Assembly: GCA_947179155.2 (NCBI GenBank)
Contig: OX359264.1
Span: forward strand, 191,001 to 255,000
Length of the DNA: 64,000 nucleotides
Source: Hedera helix
Taxonomy: Eukaryota; Streptophyta; Magnoliopsida; Apiales; Araliaceae
Direction: 5' to 3'
The notes under the pieces are model-generated. The model saw only the letters and a program-made list of their open reading frames with translations, was not told the origin of the DNA and made no database searches. Position 1 is the first letter of the stretch; the number at the start of each line of letters is the position of its first letter. A program made the translations under genes and the position numbers. This document shows, piece by piece, positions 48,301-59,123 of this stretch.

Positions 48301-49297
48301 CTCGTAGGTCAACCTCTCCTTTCGCCAAAGTCCTACTCCTTCGGAGTTCCTGCACATTAACACAAATGTGAGAACCACATCCAGTATCTAATACCCATGA
48401 TGTAGAAGTAGACAAATTGACTTCTATAACATATATACCTGAATCAGAAGTCATACTTCCTTTCTTTTTCTTCAGTTCTTCCAGATATGCATGACAGTTC
48501 CTCTTCCAGTGTCCAGGTTTTCCACAGAAGTGACAATCACCTTCTTTAGCTACCCCACCTTTAGGTTTTAAAGCCTGTTTGTTTTTGAAATTGGGTTTGG
48601 CACCAGATTTAGATCCTATCTTCTTCTTGCCTTTCCCTTTTCCCTTAGCATTCCCCTTTTGCACCATCATTATGGGATCGGGTCCTGCCTTTTTCATGTT
48701 GTTCTCGGCAGTTCTTAACATGCTCAACAACTTAGTAAGTGGTTTCGTAATTTCATTCATGAGATAATTCATGACAAATTGCGAGTAGCTGCTGTTCAAA
48801 GATTGCAAAACTAGATCAGTTTGGGCTTCCGCAGTAATCGGAAAACCCAACCTAGCAAGGTACTCAATATACCCAATCATTTTCAGAACATGTGAACCAA
48901 CTGGATCACGTTCACCCATCTTGCAGTGATACAACGCCTTGCTTGTATCATACCCCTCCTGTCGAGCATGCCCTGCGAACAATTTCTTGAGATGCACGAT
49001 CATCTCATAAGCATCCATTAACTCATGTTGCTTCTGAAGCTCAGAGTTCATAGTTGCTAGCATGAGACAACTCACGTCTAGAGCATCATCTTGATGCTTC
49101 TTGTAAGCATTATGCTCTGCACGTGGTGCAGTGTTGGCTGGTGCTGCAGGAATGGGCCCATCAAGGACATAGAGCTTGCGCTCTTGTTTGAGGACAATCC
49201 TCAAGTTCCTATGCCAGTCTAGGAAATTAATTCCACTCAGCTTTTCCTTCTCAAGGACTGATCGTAGTGAAAGACTATTTGTGTTGTTGGTTGCCAT
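45329..49297 (-). pseudogene. Copia gag-pol polyprotein with one in-frame stop
   Basis: The ATG at 49297 opens a 1,176-residue frame. Gag (UBN2-like) covers about residues 15-210, then a basic Gly/Lys linker and a zinc knuckle CHFCGKPGHWKRNC (255-268). The protease motif DTG is at 304-306. The integrase zinc region is near H439/H444/C470/C473 and its catalytic triad appears to be D500, D563, E599 (spacing 35 between the last two). Reverse transcriptase carries YVDDILI (994-1000). RNase H begins at 'YTDASF' (D1167). A TAG at 45769-45767 interrupts RNase H. The frame is open again at the next codon and continues with 'ADSTTEAEYIAAS' and 'CDNDGAIAQA' to a stop at 45329. No frameshift is visible. 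Apart from this nonsense codon all enzymatic motifs are present, so it could still serve in trans at most. Antisense ORFs (46676-47155 and others) are shadows. Confidence 0.96.
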
Positions 49298-50812
49298 TGA
49301 TATCTACAATTTATAAGTGCAAAAATAATAAGTCAAATTGCAGAGTTTTGATATTATGTAATTGATAATAGTACATTCCAAATATACCTCCCACTATTTT
49401 AATCAAATTAATAGCCCTCACCATTAATTCGGAAAGCATTTTTTTTTATTAAATCTTTCTAGTGAGCTAAGATCCATATTTCATTACGCCTTAAGTTAGC
49501 TTTGGCTAATCTCTTAAAACATAATTATTTAGGTAGACAACCATTTGTCAATTATATCATATATAACTCTTAGATAGTTTGGTGAACAACATTTGTTCTA
49601 GTCCATCTAATGGTACCTGCCAAACTCTATGCCTCTAAGTCCACAATCCTATTGAGATAACTTAGTTAAGTCGGGCCCAATGCTTTTAACATTTTGGATA
49701 TCACAATTATCCTATCGCATCTTACCAAGATAAATGGGGTACTTTGCTTTGGCAAACCTACATTCATTGATCAAGGTCTTGATGAGTGTCATTCATTGGA
49801 AGACATCTGATTTAGACTTAATAATTTTATGAGGGATTTTATTAATTAATTTAGATCTCACCAATTTTAATCTTATTAAGCATGCACGTTATTTATCATA
49901 GCATATCGTATACAAGCATAAATAAAGTGCAAAAATTAAACGTGTCACAGTTATGGCCCGACCCTATGTCAATCCTTTCAAGCTAATGAAAAGATTAAAG
50001 GTCAGTCTATGGTGGTAAAAGGTCTTCAAAATAGTAGCTTCATTAGACCTTCCTCGTTCACGTGTGTCTCCTCTCCATCGTCATCTTGTCTTCTTGATTA
50101 CACTTGTACATTACATGTTATAAAGAAACCTCGAGTTACATTCGAGGGGATTTAGATGAGAAGAGAATATTACATCAGAATATAGAAAGGCACGACATGC
50201 AAGCCGTATTTCAAAAAAAACCAAAAACCACTAATCCTATGGGTCAAAAGAGCCATAACTGTGCACCATGCATATCACAATAAGCACATAACATAATTTA
50301 TATCATTTAAAGAATATTACACAAAATATTTTGGGGTCACGACCATCGTGCGCTACGGCGGGGGGGTCCAAGGGGGGGACTCCCTCCTGGCGGTGGTCTC
50401 GCTGCAGATTGTATACGAATCTCGGAACCAATTCCAAAATCATATATAATCTGCCATGCAAATTGTATATGAATCTCTGAAACAATTCCAGAATCATATA
50501 CAATCTGTCATATTAAACAATATACCCAGAACAATACACCCAGAACATATCATATATGTCCAGTTTCGTTTAATCATATTAAACCGAATCTTCATACTTC
50601 TAATCCAATTAGAACAGAAGTTGTATTGTTCTTCCACCTTATAGAATACGATTAACAGAAACCATATACATGCATATATTTCAGATTTCCAGAATACGCA
50701 TACATGTAAAATATCATATATTTAAACTCAGATCGGTAAACATGCATCATCATATATCATATATATCGAGTACAATTAAATCACGTAATCTGAATTAATC
50801 GTTTCGCAAGTA
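49298..50812 (-). other. Untranslated leader of the copia element
   Basis: About 1.5 kb between the primer site and gag ATG. No ORF of interest. A short GC-rich block at 50340-50400 contains runs of G and 'ccaagggggggactccctcc'. Confidence 0.7.
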
Positions 50813-50824
50813 GCTCTGATACCA
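50813..50824 (-). other. Primer binding site of the copia element
   Basis: Plus strand GCTCTGATACCA is TGGTATCAGAGC on the element's strand, one base inside the 5' LTR. Confidence 0.92.
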
Positions 50825-50825
50825 C

Positions 50826-52368
50826 TGTTAGGGTTTCGACACAGTGAAAGCAGCGGAATTTAAAAAATTTTCCAAAACCCTAAGACAGGATCCATGCGAA
50901 AACAGATTAATCAGAGGTTTAGATTATTTTACCGATTATCTGAGATGTTGAGAAGACGATGGAATTCTGGAACGGCTTCGAATCTTCAACGCAATCCAGT
51001 GACTGCGTCTCTACGGTATCCACACGAACGCTCCGCAAATCGTCCCACGATCTGCAGCAAAAGGAATCGCAGTACTAGCCACCAAGATCAGAATTTCTAA
51101 CCTATTTTTCTCTCTAGCCTCTTTCTGAAAGCTGCTAGGGTTTTAGTTTTTCCTTACGTGACTTTTTAGACTACTGATATATCATATATATAGTAGTTAA
51201 TAGGAATTAACTAAAACCTAAAATAAATAGAAAAATAAAATCCGAATTTATATATATTATATTTTAATTAAGTCTTACTTAATTAATATACATATATACA
51301 AATTATCCTATTAATTTAAATTCGTAATTTTTAAATACTATCAATCATATTGATATATTTAAAATACTTATAATTTAAATTAATTCCCTTTTAATTACAT
51401 TCTAAGTGTGTGACCCTATATGTTATTATTATGTTGGTAATAATTTTAAAATCATATTATAAAATTATAAACAGTGAGCGGCATCTAGTAATGCATCACT
51501 GCTACCCAAATAATAATAAGATCGGTGATTCGATACAACCTTTTCGTGACCAATGTTTCAATGTAATTTAATCCTTTTAACCTTATATCCTAGATTAAAC
51601 TCGAGGCATGGAATGTGTCATACTCTTCATAATTTAATCTGAGTTTTCTTGATCAATGAGTAGGCTATATGAAACAAATCAATATTTGAGCATGACCATG
51701 CATTTCATAGTCATACTCAATCAAGAGGCCTATGGATATCACCCCTAATATATAGGAGGGTTAAATTCCATCTAGATCACTCATATTCCTCACACGATTC
51801 ATGATGTACCCAATAATCACCTTTATTGTCCACCCTATTAAAGGTGACATTTGATGATATCAAAGTACACAAATTCTCGTGTAATAATATAGTGACTTCA
51901 GGTCGGAGGATCATTACATCATTGTCACTATAAGAATTTCTTATGACACTTTGCATAATGCTCCATGTAGAATTCTCATGGTGGGTCAGTCCAGTACATT
52001 GTTCTCTAACATGTACCTATGCATTGACTCAAATATCTCATATATTTATGACCAATGAGATTTGGCCATCAGTCAATCCACATACTAATCTCAATGCATC
52101 ATTGTTGTCCCATTAACAATGATACTCGACTAGGGACATTTAAGAGCAATGATACTAATTATAATTATATAATCTCATGTTCAAGTCACATACTTAAAGC
52201 TATATAATTCGTATCATTATTCTAAGGGTTTTTTTTATTATGTTAACATTTATATAACGCAGTAAATGAAATCATAATAAAATAATCCATTTATTCAATC
52301 AAATATAATATCAAAAAATGTTAAGCAATTACATCAAATAATTAGCCTCTAGGGCATATACTCTAACA
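50826..52368 (-). repeat. 5' LTR of the copia element
   Basis: 1,543 bp. Read on the minus strand it starts TGTTAGAGTATATGCCC and ends CGAAACCCTAACA. A TATATATA run near 51180-51193 is the probable promoter for the gag-pol transcript. Confidence 0.95.
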
Positions 52369-53952
52369 AAAGATTCGAAGGAAAGCAAAGGAAAAAGGAA
52401 AGCATGTTCAAGTAAAGATGATTCATCTGATGAATCTCTATCATTTGGATTCATCTCACCAAAATCATCCCTCAAGAAGTTGAAAACTGAAAAGATCAGG
52501 CCTGCTTAAAGACAAAGTGCTCGTCTTCAACAAATGATGAAATCTCTGGGGAATAAAAAGGCAGGAGATGGTTCACCTAACTTCATTGATCTCAGTGATG
52601 AATGTAAGGAGGTACCTGTTGAAGAAAATGTGACTCCAAGTGAGTCAAAATCTGGAAGTGAAGAAATGTTTACTGCAGAAACAGTTGATGAAGTAAGAAA
52701 AGACGATGTTTGTGGAACATTGAGAAATAAAGAACAGGTAGAAGAAACAACTGCTGAACCTGTCAAAGCTTCAAAGGAATCAATTTCTAAAACTAAAGAC
52801 TCTGACAAAGGGAAAGGAAAGGAAACAACATTCGGAGATAAAGATCAAGAAGACTCGAGCTCTGAAAATACTGAGTCAGAAAGTCTTAATCATCATGTTC
52901 CAGCTGCCTCACCATCAAGTATTAGAAGAAGGATTATCTTGGAAGCAGTTGAAAAGCCAGGGGCCATGTTGCCAAACAAATGGATTGATCACGGCAATGG
53001 TCAAATCAGAGTAGCTTCAATAACCATGGAAGATTTACTGAGCAAGTTTGAAGACATCGAGCTCGATCGAACCACAGTTTTATATGATCATAAGGGTCAG
53101 GAGTTAAGGAGGTTCTACCCTTGGATGCCCTGGTTAAAAGCTATCTGTTTCAGAGATACGAGCTTCATCAGTTGGTGTTATACTTACTTTCCTAATCTAA
53201 AGTTGGTTTCTCAGAACTTCCCAAGAGTTCAATCATTTCCAACTCTGCTGATCAAAAATGTACAGCACTTCAAAACCTACCATCATGCAGAAAGTATATT
53301 CATTCCTTATTCACTGTTGATCAATCAAGATGAAAGTCAGAAGAAAAATAGACTCGTAGAGTCAAGGGCTGTAAAGCATCCTGACTCTACGACTGCAACA
53401 AACCAGTCTCAGCCAAATATTCCCAGCAAATCACCCTCTGATATTCCTTCATCATCAAACAATGACTTCTTTGATACAATCACCGCTCTTGAGAACATCT
53501 TCAAGAATTCTACCACAGCAGAGGCTATATCTGGAGCAGAAGAATTCTACAAAGAAGTGCAAGCATCTTTTTCAAACATATCTTTCAAGCTTCTTCAACA
53601 AGATCAGTTAAATCAGAAGTCATCAGAAAATCAGCAGAAAGAAATTCTGAAACTTCGGAAGAACAATGAAGAATCTATTGCATCTCTTTCGGAAAAGATA
53701 GAGAATTTAAATCAATCTCTGTCTCAGACCATTGAGCTCACTCAGCAGGATCTAAAGATTGAAATTGGAAACACATCCTACCTGGTCGAGCAGCTCATGG
53801 TAAATTTCCAGCAGCTCTCTCAGACTATTGATGACAAAAAAGGGGGAGAAAAAGAGAAAGAGGATCAGGATGAAACGAATGAAGCTAAAGGAGAAGAGCA
53901 AGAAGAAGCAGAAAAGAAAACAGGCAAAGGAAGCCGTGAAGGCAAGAACTGA

Positions 53953-54254
53953 GGGGGAGCCAGACGGAGACATGAAGTCATCAGCTGAGGGGGAGCAGAA
54001 CTAACAGATAAGCAGCAACAACATGTAGATCATTCAGAAGACATACAAATACAAAGGAAGGTACATCTCAAACTGAAATAGTATGATCTGGATCCAGTGG
54101 TTAGGATGTTGTGTAATCTGTATTTAAGTATTCAATCAATGACATTCATATTTTCTGCTATAGTAATACAGCAGCTCACTGTATAGTAAGATTCATTCAT
54201 CAATTGCATAAGCATCTAGTATTATTGTTTTGTCATCATCAAATAGGGGGAGAT
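53953..54254 (+). other. 3' untranslated part and polypurine tract of the large element
   Basis: Purine-rich 'gagggggagc' repeats occur right after the ORF (53950-54000). The tract AGGGGGAGA lies at 54245-54253, next to the 3' LTR at 54255. Confidence 0.8.
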
Positions 54255-57200
54255 TGTTTGGAATATGCATGTGAATGACATTTCTCAATTATAAGATTTG
54301 ATGATGTGTTTTAAAAGACAAATGAATTAATATGCAAATATGTCTGCATTGATGAAAGATGTAAAGTCCTTAATAGTTAATAGACATTATGTTCTAAGGA
54401 CTTAGATTGACAAGATCAAATCTGTTAAGTTGATCTCATATGAGTTAATAGCATTGTACAATCCTTCAAAAGATCACTATGTACAAGGACTATATATAGA
54501 AAGATCAAACTTGTTAGGCTGATCTTAAAATGTAATAGATAGGCCTGATCGATCAAAAGGAACAACAATCTGGCAAGAGAGTTAAAGCAAGAATCGTTGA
54601 CTACACTCGATCGTAGGGTCTGCAAGTCATCAGCATAACCAGTCATACGCTCATATTTCCAAAGCAGAATCATAGAGTGTCTACTTAAAGATCATCAGTA
54701 TGAAGACCCTGAATGACCGGCAAGCAAACAGAAGATCCAAGCACCAACTCCATCAGCAAGACTGATTGAGAAGTGAAGTGTCATTCAGATAGAAGTCTTA
54801 TGAAATCACTCAAAGGAAGATCGTAGAGTCTCCTAGGAAGATCGTAGAGTCTCTTAGGAAGATCGTAGAGTCTGCCTGGTAAACGCAGAATAAGGCTCGA
54901 AAAATTGTAGAGTCCTCTCGGCAGATCGTAGAGTTGTCTCGGCATCGTAGAGCTGACTCTCGGGATCGTAGAGTCCATATAGACAGTCACTCTACGATTC
55001 TCCTAATCTTGTCTACGAACCAAGCAGAGTCAAAGTTCAGAATCATGACAGCAATACTCATAAAGATTATTCAGTAGGTTGTCGTTGGGCTGATAAACAA
55101 ACTGAATGAAGATCTCGTACATCTACAGCATCTAGTCTGAACTGAGATCACAGAGCAGTTCAAATCATAACTCTACGATTACACTACGACTTACACCACA
55201 AGTCAGATAAGTCGTGAAATGATAAAGCAAGTTCAGATGTACAACGTTCAAAGCAATCAAGCTGAAGATATTCAAATGCTACCTGTCATAAACAGCCTTT
55301 GATTGTACAGCAGAGAATGAAACTAAAAGGTCGTAGAGCAGTCCTCTACAATAAAGATCTGGCACCTGAAGGTTCATAGAGCAGTCTTCCATGACATATA
55401 GAACCAAGCAGTTCGAGCAAGCCTGAAGTTCATAGAGCAATCCTCTATGATAAGAAATCATCTGTTAAAGCTTAAACTAGATCACAGACTTATGCTCTAT
55501 ATACATAAAGCACAATGAAGATCACGAAGCATGAGAAGCATATTGTCAGGACAGCAAGACTTGGATAAAATCGTAGAGTCAATCACTCTCTGATCTACAC
55601 AGAAGCCTACGACAGACAAGATCGTTGAGTTGCATAGCAGAACCAGCAGATGACTCAACGATCAGAAGCAAGAAACTACAACTGGATTGATCGTTGAGTA
55701 CTTAAGTGCCAACTAGGATTGAAAACTTCTAAGCACTTAAGACAGTAGTCTCAAAATGAGTTGCTAATTACTTCAGAAACAACCACGTCAACACTTCTAA
55801 GGCATCTGCTATAGAAGAAGTCAGAAATGTCAGAATACTGACTTATGCGTGCTGAGTGTCAGAGCAAAGACTTCTAGTATCATGCATCAGGCTCAAGAAA
55901 TCAGAAGACTATGTCTCAACGATCATATTCTTTAAAAGACCTGTCCACTCTATGAAGACTGGGAAGAACACGAGACTGACATCTCTACAGTGATAAAGAA
56001 GACAAGTCAACAAGTCAGAGCCTGCAGAGCAGCTGATTCTTAAAGTCAAGGAAAACGTTTATTGATGAATCAGAAGATTAACTAGCAAAGAATATAATAA
56101 TCTTTGATGAACAACTCTGAGAGAGCAATGGCTAAAGTCAGAGAAAGCTGAGCTACAGGTCAATATATCAGAACATGTCAGAAAAGGGAAAAGCACTGAC
56201 ACAAGTGGCAAGAAAGTCAAACATCGAAGATATTTTAGATCTGCAAAAAGCCAAAGGAAACCAACGAGATTTATCTCAACGGTAAAATATGCTCAGAGAT
56301 ATAAAGGCATACATAACAAACAGAAGAGGTTGGTTGTTGAAGTTGTTGAAAGAAATACACGAGAGAAATGATGATAGACAACAACCGATCGTAGAGTGAA
56401 ACAGAAAATGAATATACTGAAGGACTCTACGATCCATCAGAACAAAAACACTGAATTGAGAGAAACATAGAGATGTATAACTCTATTACAAGAGAAGTGT
56501 TCAGAGCTAATAGGCACATGGAAGAGAGAAGCTTAAACGCCAACTTGATACATACATGGTAGCAACTGAGTACTAAAAGGAAGGAGCATCACAGTCATCT
56601 CAGAAGCCCATCTCGAGAAGCAACAAACTGTCTATGATAAGAAGGAACAACTGAGTATCAAAAAGAAGAAGCATCACAGTCATCTCAGGAGTTCATCTCG
56701 AGGAGCTATCAAGTACCAAATGAGCTGAAGTACAAAAGCCTAGCAACACATTTGGTGATCTTGAGTAGTTGCTGAATATCAGAAAGAAGGAGAATATCAA
56801 CGACAAACATCAGCAGCATTCAATGATGGATCATGGTGTGATGTCGCAAGCACCCAAAAATAAAATCTTACTTTGGAAAAATAAATATGTAGTAGTGTAA
56901 GCAAGAGTCGATCCCACAGAGAATGATTATTTAATTTTATGTTTTGTAAATAAGAATTGGGGGGTTTTGTAATTAAAGAAATAATTTAAAATAAACTAAT
57001 TAAAATAATTATGTAAAAAATAAATATAAATAAAAAGCCTTGGTTTAAGTTAATATCCACCATCAAGAATTTACAACTGATCACTGATGCAAAAATAAAT
57101 CAATTAGTATTTTGAAGATTCACCGTAGAAAGAACTACTCGCAGGTGGAATAATTTTTCTCCTCCCTCCTTAATTTTAGATAAGTAGAGCCGCGTGGTCT

Positions 57201-59019
57201 AAATACCCTTACTATTAAACAACCTCCGGCACGTGCTAAAGATTTAATTTAATAGCAGCATAAAGAATTAGAGAGATCGTTGAACTAAACAACACAAGCC
57301 ACGTGTTTGCATTTAATTTAGATGAATATTCTTCCTAAGATAAAATAATCTTTTGATCTGCAAAATAATTATTAAACTTAGTTGCTTCACAAATAGCAGT
57401 AGATTAATATGAATAATAAACTAGTAGGCCTCCTAGCAATTAAACAAATCAATCATAAAATTAAGCATAGAAGAATATTCAATAATCAAAATATAAATTG
57501 AACAATTAAAATAAATTAGATCTCACAGTGTATAAATCTTGATGGCTTCAATCACTTAAACCAAGAGAAATAAATTAACTACTCATAAATATAGAGAACA
57601 CTAAAGAATAGAAGAGAGAATTTTTATTCTAAGAAAAGTTGTGTATTACAATGTGTGTCAAGCCCTCTATTTATAGGCTCCAAAAACCTCCTAACTTGTC
57701 CAAACCCTAATAGGATTTACAATTAAAAATAAAAGAAAAGTAAAATAATTATTATCCTAACCCTAGTTGGAATTAAAATCCAATTTGGAATCAAATTAAT
57801 GCTAAAATCGCGAATAATCCCGTTTCCGCCGAATTAACGCGCAGCCAAACACTGCCTTCGCCCCTTGACCGGTCAACTCATGCGCGTCCGCGCATTGCAC
57901 GCGGCACAGAAGACAAAACGACGTCGTATTGCTCCGTTTCTTGCCACTGTTCGGCCACCGCGCGCATTGCGCGAAGGCGCTGATGGAACGGCGTCGTTTA
58001 GCTGCTCGTTGAAAATTACATATTTGCCCCGGTCTTTGCTGATTTTGCAGTTTTGTCCCTCAAGCTTTGCTGAAATTACAAAAATGCCCTTAGACTTTTA
58101 TTTCCCTACAAAATCAAATATAAAATAAATAAAAATAATATAAAAATACTAAAAATCCTAAAAACACATAATAATAAATAAAAAACCTAAAACACTACAA
58201 ATAAATAAAAACACATAAATAAAAATAAATATAAAAATACTATAAAATTACGTAAATTAACATAAATTAACTAAAACCCTATAAAACCTATTAAAACCAA
58301 AATAAACTAAATAATTAAACATTTAAGCACACAATAAATATAAAAACTAAGTTTTAAGGCATAAAAATACCGTATAATTTAACCCTATCAGATCATAAGC
58401 AGCTGCTAAGTACCAGAAGATAAAGAAGATCAAAGTTCATCTTAGCAGCACAACTCAACGAACATCCAACACACAAAAGAGGGTCAAAGGATCCTTGCCC
58501 GAATGGCTAAAATGAAATCAAGTCTGCTGGACTTGTTGAGTACCAAAGGGTACAAGAGATTCTAAGTCTGCTGGACTTAGTCTACAATCCAAAGCTGCTA
58601 GCTTTGATGAGGGCAAGAGTGTCCTAGTCTTAATGTGACTAAAGGAACCAAAGCTGCTAGCTTTGATGAGGGCTAGAGTGTCCTAGTCCAGAGGACTAAA
58701 TCTTAGTGGATTTCCTACTGTCAAGTAGAAGAGTGGAGTAGGAGTTATTCAGTCTCCGAACCACTATAAATCTCTTGTATCATTTACTTTATGTCTTTTA
58801 TATTCTGCACAACATCTGCTTCCACCCATACTAGTTTAACACACTAAAATGAAATGGCTCATATTTCTTTAAGGGGTTTGTTAAAAGTAAAATCCGCTGT
58901 GCTTGAATTGATTTTATCATTCATAACTAGTATGCTTTCGTTACAAAAGTAAAAAGTTTTTTAGAGATCTATTCAACCCCCCCCCTTCTAGATCTCTATT
59001 GTGTCCACGGGAACTAACA
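54255..59019 (+). repeat. 3' LTR of the large element, interrupted by a solo LTR
   Basis: 54255-56833 and 58396-59019 together match the 5' LTR. They are 22 bp longer in sum: one extra 21-bp minisatellite unit near 54840-54860 and a longer C-run near 58977-58985. Confidence 0.95.
56834..58390 (-). mobile_element. 1,557-bp solo LTR, family copy 3
   Basis: Plus strand TGGTGTGATGTCGC ... AACCCTATCA with perfect duplications GATCA at 56829-56833 and 58391-58395; the uninterrupted target is seen in the 5' LTR near 39920. A minus-strand TATA box is at ~57670-57662 (GCCTATAAATAGAGG). A GC-rich island at 57830-58020 includes AACGACGTCGT (57917-57927). The ORF at 57865-58128 is a product of this island. 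Confidence 0.93.
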
Positions 59020-59123
59020 AATGTTTTATATGTTTACTATTGCATCATGATTTATAAGTTTCACATTTTTGTACTCTCAATGAATTATGGTGATTCGTTT
59101 CTTCTGATTATTGATTCGCTGAG

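Larger units (their letters stand above)
43772..52368 (-). mobile_element. 8,597-bp Ty1/copia retrotransposon, nearly intact
   Basis: The two LTRs are both 1,543 bp (43772-45314 and 50826-52368), and perfect duplications AAAGA lie at 43767-43771 and 52369-52373. On the minus strand the order is 5' LTR, primer site TGGTATCAGAGC (50824-50813), leader, gag-pol ORF (49297-45329 with one stop), polypurine tract (45325-45315) and 3' LTR. By eye the LTRs differ at about 15 positions (about 1%), implying a recent insertion. Lineage is perhaps Tork/Angela-like from LTR length and gag, but this is uncertain. Confidence 0.97.
43020..53952 (+). pseudogene. ORF of the large element, split by a copia insertion and a stop codon
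   Basis: The true ATG is 43020; the frame is open for 32 nt before it without an ATG. The first 250 codons, to 43771, give a predicted helical protein with 'FKEILTIVQEAGFSDCL', 'VKEFYRNAVV' and 'RGERLKIDDTEINKCLGI'. These resemble the plant-specific 'putative plant transposon protein' domain found in non-autonomous LTR elements. After removing the copia element and one AAAGA copy the frame continues exactly into 52374-52506 (Lys/Ser-rich, NLS-like KGKRK). It then meets TAA at 52507-52509 and stays open for 480 more codons to 53952. The second part has an acidic Ser-rich stretch, a globular core with 'WIDHGNGQIRVASITMEDLL' and a C-terminal coiled coil with Glu/Lys tail. Function unknown. Whether the TAA is a mutation or separates two genes is open. 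Confidence 0.7.
37357..59019 (+). mobile_element. 21.7-kb nested, apparently non-autonomous LTR retrotransposon
   Basis: It starts TGTTTGGAATATGC and ends GGGAACTAACA. It is flanked by perfect 5-bp duplications AATGT (37352-37356 and 59020-59024). The 5' LTR is 37357-40537, the internal region 40538-54254 and the 3' LTR 54255-59019. An initiator-Met primer site TGGTATCAGAGC lies at 40540-40551 and a polypurine tract AGGGGGAGA at 54245-54253. Subtracting the two nested insertions gives ~11.5 kb with ~3.2-kb LTRs. No protease, integrase, reverse transcriptase or RNase H of its own is visible; the only ORF encodes an unusual protein. A relic of copia-like gag/pol linker (41597-41660) and the 'GGGGGAGATTGTTTGG' tract-LTR junction suggest descent from, and mobilisation by, a SIRE/Maximus- or Tork-type copia. 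Both LTRs and the interior carry the repeated GATCGTAGAGTC motif. Confidence 0.92.

Noticed and set aside
57865..58128. 87-codon ORF
   Set aside because: Same GC island in another copy of that solo LTR; the frame is not shared with the copy at 15.1 kb.
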